DNA of 64,000 bases from Putridiphycobacter sp045110285 (GTDB taxonomy: Bacteria; Bacteroidota; Bacteroidia; Flavobacteriales_D; Crocinitomicaceae): NCBI GenBank assembly GCA_045110285.1, contig JBGCGA010000047.1, forward strand, positions 10,739 to 74,738, given 5' to 3'. The notes beneath the pieces are model-generated. The model was not told the DNA's origin, ran no database searches, and saw nothing but the letters and a program-made list of their open reading frames with translations. Shown piece after piece: positions 1 through 8,603 of the stretch. Positions within the stretch are counted from its first letter, which is position 1. Every line of letters starts with the position of its first letter. Both the position numbers and the translations under genes were made by a program.

Positions 1-852
1 AAAACACTATTTAAATACACTAAACACTATCAACCCATTTTTTCAGTAGGGATTTACGGTGGCCCAAATGTGAACAAGCAAATAGCATTATTGAGGAAAC
101 CGACTCAAATTATAGTAGCAACCCCCGGCAGATTAATTGATTTAATTAACAGAAAACAAATTGATTTGTCTTATCTTAAATATTTGGTGCTAGATGAAGC
201 AGATGAAATGCTCAAACTTGGATTTAAAGAGGATTTAGATTATATACTAACGGCGTCAAATAGTAGAATTCAGAAGTGGTTATTTTCAGCAACCATGCCA
301 AGAGATATTGAAGCATTAGTGAAAAAGCATTTATATCATCAGGCAAAAAAAGTGATGCTATCTGAAACCAGTATTCTAAATAGCAATATAAAACATGAAT
401 ATATTTTGTGTAAGGCTGCTGAAAAACTAAATACAGTGATTCAATTTCTCAACAACCGTAAAAACGATAGAGGGATTATTTTTTGTAAGACAAAAAAGTC
501 TACACAATTGCTTTACAAGCAGCTACTGGCTAGAGGATTTGCTGTACAGGCTTTGCAAGGTAACATGACCCAAGTTGACAGGGATAAGACCATGAGAGCT
601 TTTAAAAATCTGAGTCTACAAATATTAATTTCAACAGATGTTTCAGCAAGAGGAATTGATATAGAAAACTTAAGCTACGTTTTACATTACGAAATGCCAG
701 ATCAAATAGACTATTATACCCATAGAAGTGGAAGAACTGCAAGAGGTGGAAATAAAGGTTTATCAATTGCCATTACTGATGAAAAAGAATTAAAATTTTT
801 AAAGACGCTAAGTAAAACGCTGGTGTTTTCAGTCAACGAAACACTTATTTAA
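1..852 (+). CDS. DEAD-box RNA helicase, 5'-truncated by window edge
   Basis: ATP-dependent RNA helicase of the DEAD-box family (RhlE/DeaD/DbpA type), acting on structured RNA such as rRNA in the cytoplasm. The reading frame is open from base 1, so the N-terminus with the Q motif and Walker A lies outside the window. The visible 283 residues carry the later motifs in order: GG and TPGR (Ia/Ib), DEAD (II), SATMP (III), an IIFCKT motif IV, STDVSARGID (V) and HRSGRTARGG (VI). The protein ends soon after motif VI, so it lacks the C-terminal DbpA-type RNA-binding domain. The GTG at 70 is an internal valine codon, not a start. Which helicase subfamily it belongs to cannot be settled from this part. 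Confidence 0.93.
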   Translation, partial: KTLFKYTKHYQPIFSVGIYGGPNVNKQIALLRKPTQIIVATPGRLIDLINRKQIDLSYLKYLVLDEADEMLKLGFKEDLDYILTASNSRIQKWLFSATMPRDIEALVKKHLYHQAKKVMLSETSILNSNIKHEYILCKAAEKLNTVIQFLNNRKNDRGIIFCKTKKSTQLLYKQLLARGFAVQALQGNMTQVDRDKTMRAFKNLSLQILISTDVSARGIDIENLSYVLHYEMPDQIDYYTHRSGRTARGGNKGLSIAITDEKELKFLKTLSKTLVFSVNETLI

Positions 853-974
853 TTTACATTAAGAATAAGCTTATTTTCTTCACGCTGCAATATATTGTAT
901 ATCAGCAATCTAAAATTATTGTTTATCTTTTGTTAAAAAAGAGTAAACAAAAAACAAAGTGACAATAATTATTG

Positions 975-982
975 TAAATTTG
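975..982 (+). promoter_or_regulatory. Bacteroidota -7 element for dxs
   Basis: TAAATTTG matches the TAnnTTTG -7 consensus of the Bacteroidota primary sigma factor, 16 bases before the dxs ATG. No clear TTTG at -33. Confidence 0.6.
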
Positions 983-998
983 TTTCAAACAAAAGTCT

Positions 999-2939
999 AT
1001 GAATCAATACAAGGCTGGACCATTTCTCGACCAAATTACATTTCCAAAAGATTTACGAGAAAAATTCAAAATTGAAGACCTAAATCAAGTGTCTGATGAA
1101 GTAAGAAAATACATTATTGATGTAATTTCTGAAATTGGCAATTCTCACTTTGGTGCAAGTTTAGGTGTAGTTGAACTAACTGTTGCATTACATTATGTTT
1201 TTAATACCCCATACGATCAGTTAGTGTGGGATGTAGGTCATCAGGCGTATGGTCACAAATTGTTGACTGGACGAAGAGATATTTTTCATACAAACCGTTT
1301 ATACGGTGGTATGTCAGGTTTTCCCAAAAGAAGCGAAAGCGAATACGATACTTTTGGAGTAGGACATAGCTCAACGTCCATTTCTGGTGCTTTAGGAATG
1401 GCAATGGCTAGCAAGTACAAAAAAGAGGAAGACAGACAACATATAGCAGTAATAGGTGATGGTTCCATGACTGGAGGTCTTGCTTTTGAGGGGTTAAACC
1501 AAGCGGGATATACCAACCCTAATATGCTTATTGTTTTAAATGACAACTGCATGTCAATCGATCCAAATGTTGGTGCACTAAAAGAATATTTAACTGACAT
1601 AACTACTTCACATACATATAACAAAGTAAAAGATGATGTTTGGAGTTTACTTGGAAAAGTCTCGAAATTTGGACCAAATGCTCAAGCTATAGCCTCAAAA
1701 ATTAGCACAGCACTTAAAGGCACACTTTTGAAGCAAAGTAATTTATTCGAATCGCTAAATTTAAGATACTTTGGTCCTGTTGATGGTCATGATGTTGTAG
1801 GGCTAGTAAATATTATGGAGGATTTAAAAGATATTCCAGGACCTAAAATATTACATATTCTGACGACAAAAGGCAAGGGATACAAGCCAGCTGAAGATGG
1901 TGACACAACAAAGTGGCATGCACCTGGTGTTTTTAATAAAGAAACAGGTGAAATAATCAAAGTGATCCCTAAATCCCCTCAAGCTCCAAAATTTCAGGAA
2001 GTTTTTGGCCATACCATTGTAGAATTGGCAGAAAAAAATGATAAAATAATGGGAGTAACACCTGCCATGCCATCAGGTTGTTCATTAAATATTATGATGA
2101 AGGCCATGCCTGACAGAGCATTTGATGTTGGTATTGCAGAGCAGCATGCTGTAACATTTTCAGCAGGCTTAGCAACCCAAGGGATGGTTCCTTTCTGTAA
2201 TATTTACTCAACCTTTATGCAACGGGCTTATGATCAGGTTTTACATGATGTTGCATTACAAAATTTAAATGTAGTATTTTGTTTAGACAGAGGAGGATTA
2301 GTTGGGGCAGATGGTGCGACACATCATGGAGCTTATGACCTATCCTACATGAGATCAATTCCTCAAATGGTGGTTTCATCACCAATGAATGAATCTGAAT
2401 TACGGAATTTAATGTATACAGCTCAACTTCCTAACCAAGGGCCTTTTACTATCCGTTACCCTCGTGGGGCAGGTGTTATGGCAAAATGGAAAACACCAAT
2501 GGAAGAGGTTAAAGTTGGAAGTGGACGCAAAATCAAAAGTGGTGAGGATATAGCTTTTTTAACAATTGGCCCAATTGGAAATTTGACTGTCAAAGCATGC
2601 AAAACTCTTGAAAAAGAGGGTATTTCTGCAGCACATTATGACCTGCGATTTGTCAAACCATTAGATGAAACTCTACTTCATGAAGTTTTTTCAAAATTTA
2701 AGAAAGTGATAACGATTGAAGATGGATGCATTATGGGTGGTATGGGATCGGCTGTACTAGAATTTATGGCAGACAATCAGTACACTGCACAGGTGGTTAG
2801 GTTAGGAATTCCAGACGCTTATATTCAGCACGGTACACAAGCCGAATTATATAGAGAGTGTGGTTATGATGCGGATGCTATGGTGGCAAAAGCCCTTAAA
2901 ATTGTAGATAAAAATCAAAAATTAAGTATTAGTAAATAG
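999..2939 (+). CDS. dxs: 1-deoxy-D-xylulose-5-phosphate synthase
   Basis: Condenses pyruvate and glyceraldehyde 3-phosphate to DXP, the first step of the MEP isoprenoid pathway; cytosolic and thiamine-diphosphate dependent. The 646 residues are the normal length. Visible marks are His50 in GNSHFGASLG, His81 in WDVGHQAYGHK, the ThDP/Mg motif GDGSMTGG (153-160) ending at Asn183, and the second-domain GIAEQHAV segment. The ATG at 999 lies 16 bases after a good -7 element. The thiol peroxidase gene follows after 4 bases, so the two are probably co-transcribed; DXP-pathway Fe-S enzymes are oxidant-sensitive, which makes the pairing sensible (inference). Confidence 0.98.
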   Translation: MNQYKAGPFLDQITFPKDLREKFKIEDLNQVSDEVRKYIIDVISEIGNSHFGASLGVVELTVALHYVFNTPYDQLVWDVGHQAYGHKLLTGRRDIFHTNRLYGGMSGFPKRSESEYDTFGVGHSSTSISGALGMAMASKYKKEEDRQHIAVIGDGSMTGGLAFEGLNQAGYTNPNMLIVLNDNCMSIDPNVGALKEYLTDITTSHTYNKVKDDVWSLLGKVSKFGPNAQAIASKISTALKGTLLKQSNLFESLNLRYFGPVDGHDVVGLVNIMEDLKDIPGPKILHILTTKGKGYKPAEDGDTTKWHAPGVFNKETGEIIKVIPKSPQAPKFQEVFGHTIVELAEKNDKIMGVTPAMPSGCSLNIMMKAMPDRAFDVGIAEQHAVTFSAGLATQGMVPFCNIYSTFMQRAYDQVLHDVALQNLNVVFCLDRGGLVGADGATHHGAYDLSYMRSIPQMVVSSPMNESELRNLMYTAQLPNQGPFTIRYPRGAGVMAKWKTPMEEVKVGSGRKIKSGEDIAFLTIGPIGNLTVKACKTLEKEGISAAHYDLRFVKPLDETLLHEVFSKFKKVITIEDGCIMGGMGSAVLEFMADNQYTAQVVRLGIPDAYIQHGTQAELYRECGYDADAMVAKALKIVDKNQKLSISK

Positions 2940-2943
2940 AATT

Positions 2944-3453
2944 ATGGCTAAATTAACATTAGGTGGTACCCCTGTAAATACATGTGGAGAATTACCAGAA
3001 GTAGGATCAAAAGCGAAAGGCTTTAACTTAGTTAAAACAGATTTAACATCAAAAAACTTACAAGATTATGCTGGAAAAAAGCTTGTTCTTAATATTTTTC
3101 CAAGTGTTGACACTGGTACTTGTGCTACTTCGGTTAGAACTTTTAATAAACAGGCTGCAGAATTAGACAATACCAAGGTACTTTGCATTTCAAGTGATTT
3201 ACCATTTGCCCAAAAGCGTTTTTGTGGAGCTGAGGGCATAGAAAATGTTGAAATGCTATCAGACTACGCCAATAGTACTTTTGGAAAGGATTACGGACTA
3301 GAAATGATTGATGGCCCATTATTTAACTTACACAGTAGAGCTGTTATAGTTGTAGATACCGAAGGCACAATTACATACACAGAACAAGTGTCAGAAATTG
3401 TAGATGAGCCAGATTATTCATCAGCTTTAGAAGCGGCCAAATCTTCAAAATAA
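2944..3453 (+). CDS. tpx: thiol peroxidase (atypical 2-Cys peroxiredoxin)
   Basis: Reduces H2O2 and alkyl hydroperoxides using thioredoxin. The 169-residue protein has the Tpx signature: peroxidatic Cys60 in DTGTCATSVRTFN and resolving Cys94 in KRFCGAEGI, 34 residues apart as in the Tpx subfamily. No signal peptide, so it acts in the cytoplasm. It starts 4 bases after dxs and ends 5 bases before the lipoprotein gene at 3459, forming a three-gene operon. Confidence 0.97.
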   Translation: MAKLTLGGTPVNTCGELPEVGSKAKGFNLVKTDLTSKNLQDYAGKKLVLNIFPSVDTGTCATSVRTFNKQAAELDNTKVLCISSDLPFAQKRFCGAEGIENVEMLSDYANSTFGKDYGLEMIDGPLFNLHSRAVIVVDTEGTITYTEQVSEIVDEPDYSSALEAAKSSK

Positions 3454-3458
3454 AAACT

Positions 3459-3905
3459 ATGAAATACTTTTTCACTCTTGCAATACTTTCTTTACTTTTT
3501 ACAAGCTGTAAAAAAGAAGGTTGTACCGATAGCTTAGCAATAAACCATGACAAAGAAGCGGAAAAAGATGACAATAGCTGCATGTACGACGCCTCTGTAA
3601 TATTTTGGATTAATGCTGCGGGATCAACTAACTTTGACAATAGTTGGATAGATAAGTTAAAGATTTATATTGATGATGTTAAAATTGGTGAGATGACTAC
3701 AAATTCAAGCCAACTAGATGTTCCAGAGTGCAATACTGTAGGTATTACTTACTTTTCTGAACTCGGAAGTAACTCAACAAAATCCATCAATTATAAAATA
3801 ACTTATGATGCTTTTGGACCTCCTGGAGAAGACAACGAAACTACATATAGTGAAGGCTCCTTGCAAATGAAAGGTGGTTTTTGTACACCATTTTTAATTC
3901 AGTAA
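3459..3905 (+). CDS. lipoprotein with GCTD...DDNSC module
   Basis: Putative lipoprotein of 148 residues; function unknown. It has a signal peptide with lipobox FTSC (lipidated Cys17), then a short Cys-rich module at residues 21-43 beginning GCTD and ending DDNSCMYD. The same module follows the lipobox of the DUF4856 protein at 18899. The rest (50-148) is beta-rich with two further cysteines and no recognised domain. It is the last gene of the dxs-tpx operon and its end overlaps the convergent gene at 3899 by 7 bases. Location is inferred as periplasmic or outer-membrane-anchored. Confidence 0.8.
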   Translation: MKYFFTLAILSLLFTSCKKEGCTDSLAINHDKEAEKDDNSCMYDASVIFWINAAGSTNFDNSWIDKLKIYIDDVKIGEMTTNSSQLDVPECNTVGITYFSELGSNSTKSINYKITYDAFGPPGEDNETTYSEGSLQMKGGFCTPFLIQ

Positions 3906-4825
3906 AAAGCGGCAGGATTAAGTGATAAATTATAGTAAAGTTTGGCTGGTTTAATTTCTTGACCTTCCTTATAAGTATATATTGTGCCATCTTTTTGTAA
4001 CATTGGCACATGCATTAGTTGACGCTTAACCATTTTATCAGTAGAAAATGGCATGTCATGCAAGCCCTTATTCTGGACAGCATGCCTAATTCTTTCCGAA
4101 TTTACCCCAATATCAATTCGCGCTGACTGACTATAATAGGATACATATTCACCCTGTACACTTAGTATTCCTAAAGACTTGTCTCCATAAATTGATTTAT
4201 CTTGAGAGCGATATCCAAACCTAGCAGGGTAGTTTTTATCCTCTGTAATTTTTGTGCATGAGGCGTAATCACCAGTGTACAACTGAAGATTTAATCCAAA
4301 TCGTAAACTATCGTAGCGATAAGAAATTTTCACACCACCCGTTCTAAACCTGTCTCTCCATCCTTTACCGGCTCCTAATAAATCATTTTCTGTTAGTACC
4401 GACAACCCCTTATACGTGATCATCAACATTCCCGAACTTTGCTTTGTCCCTTGCCAATCAAAATAATACTGATACACGTATCCTAATGAATAATTATACC
4501 TAAAATTTCTATCATGTAAACTGATAAATGGGTTTAAATTTGCTCCTTTACTTCCTGCGCCAAAATGTGCCCCAAAACCTATAATGACTTCAGGTGTTTT
4601 TGATTGAATTCCCCAACTTGAAAAATTGTAGTAAAATCCAGCTTTCAAATTTGCTTGAACAAATTCGTACTGACTTCCCCCATCAAAACGTAAACCTATC
4701 CGTTTTACCTCATTACCAAAATCAACGCATATTCCAACTTTTCCATGCCACTCTTGAGCTGCAACATTTGTCATTGCCAATAAAGCAAAAAACATGAAAA
4801 ATGAACGAAAATTACAAATAAACAT
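3899..4825 (-). CDS. polymorphic toxin type 23 domain protein, exported and beta-rich
   Basis: A 308-residue protein with an N-terminal signal peptide (hydrophobic FFALLAM then NVAAQ). The segment with LTENDLLG, DRFRTGGVKISYR and NLQLYTGD, followed by VNSERIRHAVQN near residue 245, matches from memory the Bacteroidota family databases call polymorphic toxin type 23. The whole protein is built of alternating aromatic/polar strands like an outer-membrane beta-barrel, and no immunity gene, RHS repeat or T6SS gene is near. The toxin label may therefore be misleading. An alternative start is the internal ATG at 4795. It stands alone on the minus strand, with 167 bases of non-coding DNA upstream. 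Confidence 0.75.
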   Translation of the reverse strand: MFICNFRSFFMFFALLAMTNVAAQEWHGKVGICVDFGNEVKRIGLRFDGGSQYEFVQANLKAGFYYNFSSWGIQSKTPEVIIGFGAHFGAGSKGANLNPFISLHDRNFRYNYSLGYVYQYYFDWQGTKQSSGMLMITYKGLSVLTENDLLGAGKGWRDRFRTGGVKISYRYDSLRFGLNLQLYTGDYASCTKITEDKNYPARFGYRSQDKSIYGDKSLGILSVQGEYVSYYSQSARIDIGVNSERIRHAVQNKGLHDMPFSTDKMVKRQLMHVPMLQKDGTIYTYKEGQEIKPAKLYYNLSLNPAAFY

Positions 4826-4992
4826 TTGTCTTCCAATATTTTAGTTAGCAAATAGACAGGCCTATTTTAAAGACATATAAAGACTTTTTTCTAAATTCTG
4901 AAGGGCACGCATGCGAACTTAGCATTTAACGCAATTGAGAGCCTCTAAATAAAGAACTCTTGTATTATACATAGATAAACAGACTAATTTTA

Positions 4993-5865
4993 TCATTTTT
5001 TCTTTAGAATATAAATTTGAGAAGAGTAAGATCCTTTTGTTGCCTTAAAATTTGACATAAAGCCAGACCAAATTGCATTGATAATATTACCCTCTTTATA
5101 CTTTTCACTTAACATGGATACATAATACGAATCAAATTTCATTGGCAGTACTTCTTTCAGCTCCAAACCTACTTTTTGAAACAATGTCTCAATATCTTTA
5201 GGAGTAAAATGATACAGATGAATTGGAAGGTCATAAGCAGCCCAGTATTCACCATACTTTTCAGCATCATACGACAATCTATTTGGAACTGCTACAATTA
5301 GCGTTCCATTATCTCTCAAGATTTCACTTATCCTTTTAACATCCGCATGTAAGTCATAGACATGTTCTAATACATGCCACATTGTTATAATATCTTGGCT
5401 ATTCTTCTCTACTGTTTGTAATTTCTGTATCGGCAACAAATCTAACCCATTACTAATTTTAGCAACATTCCTAGCATCCATATCTGGTTCCATTCCAATG
5501 GCATCAAAACCAGCTTTTCTCAAAGCTCTTACAAAATGACCAGTACCAGCCCCAATATCTAAAGTGTTGCTACCACTAGCATATTTTCTTACTAGTTTCA
5601 CTTTTTGTTTTAACGTGTATTTTCTAACAATATGATAAATTCGATTAATGATTCCTTTTTTTGAAGAAGTGTGACTAACATAGCTTTCAGCCTTGTAATA
5701 CCCTCCTATTTCATCCGGTTTTGGTATTGGGTTAGTAAAATGGAAATTGCATGATTTACATGCAACTATTGCAAAAACTTCTCCACTTACAGTATAATCT
5801 TTCGCATTTAAAACTACTTCAAAACCTGCCCCATCACAAATAGGGCAATTACTTATATTATTCAT
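4993..5865 (-). CDS. class I SAM-dependent methyltransferase with N-terminal zinc ribbon
   Basis: The 290-residue protein starts with a probable zinc ribbon (Cys7, Cys10, Cys36, Cys39), followed by a Rossmann methyltransferase domain with motif I LDIGAGTGHF near residue 100 and the post-II segment DIITMWHVLEHV near 165. This architecture occurs in methyltransferases acting on sugars or cell-surface precursors; the substrate is not predictable here. It begins one base after the mnmG stop, so it is the last gene of the DUF4175-mnmG operon. Confidence 0.88.
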   Translation of the reverse strand: MNNISNCPICDGAGFEVVLNAKDYTVSGEVFAIVACKSCNFHFTNPIPKPDEIGGYYKAESYVSHTSSKKGIINRIYHIVRKYTLKQKVKLVRKYASGSNTLDIGAGTGHFVRALRKAGFDAIGMEPDMDARNVAKISNGLDLLPIQKLQTVEKNSQDIITMWHVLEHVYDLHADVKRISEILRDNGTLIVAVPNRLSYDAEKYGEYWAAYDLPIHLYHFTPKDIETLFQKVGLELKEVLPMKFDSYYVSMLSEKYKEGNIINAIWSGFMSNFKATKGSYSSQIYILKKK

Positions 5866-5866
5866 A

Positions 5867-7741
5867 TTATCTTCCTAAAAAAACAAGTAATACCGAAATA
5901 TCACTTGGGGATACACCACTAATTCTGCTTGCTTGTCCTATTGTTACAGGTTCTATTTCTTTCAGCTTTTCCACTGCTTCAGCCGACAAAGATGAAAACA
6001 CGCCATAATCGATATCCTTCGGGATTTTAACATTTTCAAGTCGTATCATCTTATTAGCCATTTCCTGTTCACGATTAATATAACCGTCATACTTAATTTG
6101 TATTTCTGCTTGAACTAAAGCATCCATACTGCTTTCATTGTACTTATTTAATTTTTTTCCTAATTCTACTCCCTTTTTCATCATTGGAGCCAACTGCACA
6201 TGAGGCCGAGCTAACAAAGTGTCTGACTTTTGTTTTTGTTTTAATTTTGAAGACCCTAAGGATTCTAAATACTCATTCACCTCACCGGGGCTTATACTCG
6301 TTCCGCTTAAAACATCTTTTATTGTGTTGGTATCTTCTATTTTTTTCAAAACAGATTCATATCTATCTGCAGAAGCTAAGCCTATTTTGTACCCCTTTTC
6401 GGTTAACCTAATGTCAGCATTATCTTGTCTCAATAAAATTCTAAATTCCGCTCTAGATGTAAACATTCTATATGGCTCCTTTGTACCTTTAGTAATTAGG
6501 TCGTCAATTAATACGCCAATATAGGCATCAGAGCGACTTAATATAAATTCCGGTTGATTGGCTAATTTTAAATGAGCGTTTATTCCAGCCATTAAACCCT
6601 GAGATGCGGCCTCTTCATAACCGGTGGTTCCATTAATTTGCCCTGCAAAATATAAATTGTCTACCAATTTTGTCTCCAAGGTATGTTTTAATTGTGTAGG
6701 AGGGAAGTAGTCATATTCAATGGCATATCCTGGTCTAAACATTTTAACATTTTCAAACCCCACGATAGACCTCATGGCCTTAATTTGAACTTCTTCAGGC
6801 AAAGATGTACTGAATCCATTCACATATATTTCAACCGTATTCCAGCCTTCTGGTTCAACAAAAATTTGATGCCTATCTCGATCAGCAAAACGATTAATTT
6901 TATCCTCAATTGAGGGGCAATATCTTGGCCCTATACTTTTAATAGCACCATTAAACATTGGAGATCTATCAAATCCTTCTTTAAGTAATTCATGTACTTC
7001 GGGATTTGTGTATGTGATATGACACGGCAACTGCCTTTGTAAATAGTCTGATTCATTAGAATATGAAAACTTAAATGGTGAAGCATCTCCTGCTTGTTCT
7101 TCCATTAATGCATAATTCAAACTCCGTCCATCTACTCTTGGCGGAGTTCCTGTTTTCATTCTACCACTTTCAAAACCCAGATCAACCAAGTTTTCAGTAA
7201 TCCCGTAACTAGCGCTTTCACCAGATCTTCCTCCTTTAAAATTCTTTTCTCCTAAATGTATTAACCCATTTAAAAAAGTTCCATTCGTCAGAATAACAGA
7301 TTTAGCATGAATTTCAATTCCCATACTAGTTTTAACACCTATTACTTTATTTCCTTTTGTCAAAATGCCAACTACCATGTCCTGCCAAAAATCCAGATTT
7401 TCAGTTTGCTCTAATTTTTCACGCCACTTTGCAGCAAACAACATCCTATCATTTTGTGTTCGTGGTGACCACATAGCAGGACCTTTTGAAAGGTTTAGCA
7501 TTCTGAATTGAATGGCGGATTGATCTGAAACAATACCTGACCCTCCGCCTAGAGCATCTATTTCTCTTACAATTTGTCCTTTTGCAACGCCACCCATTGC
7601 TGGATTGCATGACATTTGTGCAATTGTTGCCAAATTCATTGTCACCAAAAGGACAGAGGACCCCATTTTAGCGGATGAATAAGCGGCCTCACAACCAGCA
7701 TGACCACCGCCAACAACTATAACATCATATTCTTCTAACAT
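5867..7741 (-). CDS. mnmG: tRNA uridine-5-carboxymethylaminomethyl synthesis enzyme MnmG (GidA)
   Basis: FAD-binding subunit of the MnmE-MnmG complex that installs cmnm5 at the wobble uridine of several tRNAs. The 624-residue protein opens with MLEEYDVIVVGGGHAGCEAA, the FAD dinucleotide fold, and carries GGVAKGQIVREIDALGG and PRYCPSIEDKINRF, both typical of MnmG. I chose the ATG at 7741. The frame stays open to a GTG at 7765, but those eight codons are the translation of a parS palindrome (MFHVK) and are probably not protein. ybeY lies upstream in the same operon. MnmG is often near the chromosome origin, which fits the parS sites. Confidence 0.97.
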   Translation of the reverse strand: MLEEYDVIVVGGGHAGCEAAYSSAKMGSSVLLVTMNLATIAQMSCNPAMGGVAKGQIVREIDALGGGSGIVSDQSAIQFRMLNLSKGPAMWSPRTQNDRMLFAAKWREKLEQTENLDFWQDMVVGILTKGNKVIGVKTSMGIEIHAKSVILTNGTFLNGLIHLGEKNFKGGRSGESASYGITENLVDLGFESGRMKTGTPPRVDGRSLNYALMEEQAGDASPFKFSYSNESDYLQRQLPCHITYTNPEVHELLKEGFDRSPMFNGAIKSIGPRYCPSIEDKINRFADRDRHQIFVEPEGWNTVEIYVNGFSTSLPEEVQIKAMRSIVGFENVKMFRPGYAIEYDYFPPTQLKHTLETKLVDNLYFAGQINGTTGYEEAASQGLMAGINAHLKLANQPEFILSRSDAYIGVLIDDLITKGTKEPYRMFTSRAEFRILLRQDNADIRLTEKGYKIGLASADRYESVLKKIEDTNTIKDVLSGTSISPGEVNEYLESLGSSKLKQKQKSDTLLARPHVQLAPMMKKGVELGKKLNKYNESSMDALVQAEIQIKYDGYINREQEMANKMIRLENVKIPKDIDYGVFSSLSAEAVEKLKEIEPVTIGQASRISGVSPSDISVLLVFLGR

Positions 7742-7748
7742 ACTTTTT

Positions 7749-7764
7749 TGTTTCACGTGAAACA
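7749..7764. other. parS centromere site 1
   Basis: The 16-bp palindrome TGTTTCACGTGAAACA is identical to the established ParB/Spo0J binding site consensus. It lies wholly in the gap between the ybeY stop and the mnmG ATG. ParB loads here and spreads for chromosome partition and SMC loading, normally close to the replication origin. Confidence 0.93.
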
Positions 7765-7773
7765 CTTAGCAAA

Positions 7774-7789
7774 AGTTTCACGTGAAACT
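7774..7789. other. parS centromere site 2
   Basis: AGTTTCACGTGAAACT keeps the 14-bp parS core GTTTCACGTGAAAC with a changed but still symmetric outer pair. It is centred 25 bp from site 1 and overlaps the end of ybeY, whose last residues Ser-Phe-Thr and TGA stop are read from the palindrome. Confidence 0.88.
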
Positions 7790-8209
7790 TTCAACTAGAC
7801 CAAGTGCCCAATCCTCCATTCTTGTCATCTCATTCTGTTCTGCATCTGACTTATCATTATAACCAAATAAATGCAACACTCCATGAATAATAACCCGTCT
7901 AAGCTCTTCCACAAAATCACCATCACTGTATTCAACTGCATTACTACGAACTGTGTCAACACTTATAAATATGTCGCCGCATACTATCCGATTTTGATTA
8001 TAGTTAAATGTAATAATATCCGTATAATAGTCATGGCCTAAATACTGTTTATTAATATCTAAGATATAATCATCTGAACAAAATATATAAGACAATTTAC
8101 CAATTGATCTGTTCAATTCTTTTGCGATACCACAAATCCATGAAACTAAAAATTCCGGATCATGATCCGGAACCTCAATGTTTTCAATATGGAAAGTAAT
8201 CTCAGCCAT
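7778..8209 (-). CDS. ybeY: rRNA maturation endoribonuclease YbeY
   Basis: Metal-dependent single-strand endoribonuclease for 16S rRNA 3'-end maturation and late 70S quality control. The 143-residue protein has the metal motif HGVLHLFGYND; the last ligand position of the classical H-x3-H-x5-H is not His, which I recall as usual for Bacteroidota YbeY. The start is the ATG at 8209 (MAEITFH). The frame is open to 8242, but that would add a leucine-rich extension inside the upstream gene. The start overlaps the stop of the RsbW-like gene by 8 bases, and the C-terminal codons lie in a parS site. Confidence 0.92.
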   Translation of the reverse strand: MAEITFHIENIEVPDHDPEFLVSWICGIAKELNRSIGKLSYIFCSDDYILDINKQYLGHDYYTDIITFNYNQNRIVCGDIFISVDTVRSNAVEYSDGDFVEELRRVIIHGVLHLFGYNDKSDAEQNEMTRMEDWALGLVESFT

Positions 8210-8600
8210 TAATTGCAAAAGTAATATTAACTTTTGAACCACTTTCTAGAAACTCTAACTTATCCGCCAAATTTTTCATCAGGAATATTCCTCTACCATC
8301 TGGCCTCTCAATATTTTCAGGAGCAGTAGGGTCCGGCAATTGGCTATAATCAAACCCATTTCCTTGATCTTCTATCGAAAAAACTAACTCTGCGCCATTC
8401 TTGTCTACCATCACTTTAACAAGCTTATTCTTACTGCGCCCATTGCCATGAATAATTGCGTTATTTGTAGCTTCCGTTACAGCTATTAAAATATTGCCGT
8501 ACATATCTTCATTTATCAGGAGATCACCACATACTTTATCTATAAGCGACTCTACCTGCGTTATGTTTTCTAAACTAGAACTAATTTCCAAAATGTGCAT
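8202..8600 (-). CDS. RsbW-like ATP-binding protein (anti-sigma/serine kinase family)
   Basis: A 132-residue GHKL ATPase of the HATPase_c_2 group (SpoIIAB/RsbW-like). The N box EATNNAIIHGN is near residue 43, G1 is IEDQGNGFD, and G2 is GRGIFLMKNLAD. Family members phosphorylate anti-anti-sigma factors or bind sigma factors. Bacteroidota lack sigma-B, so the partner is unknown. It lies 3 bases after the DUF4175 gene and overlaps ybeY, in the same operon. Confidence 0.88.
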   Translation of the reverse strand: MHILEISSSLENITQVESLIDKVCGDLLINEDMYGNILIAVTEATNNAIIHGNGRSKNKLVKVMVDKNGAELVFSIEDQGNGFDYSQLPDPTAPENIERPDGRGIFLMKNLADKLEFLESGSKVNITFAING

Positions 8601-8603
8601 CCA

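Noticed and set aside
7741..7765. MnmG start at the GTG at 7765
   Set aside because: The added codons are just the translation of parS; the ATG at 7741 gives the usual MnmG N-terminus.
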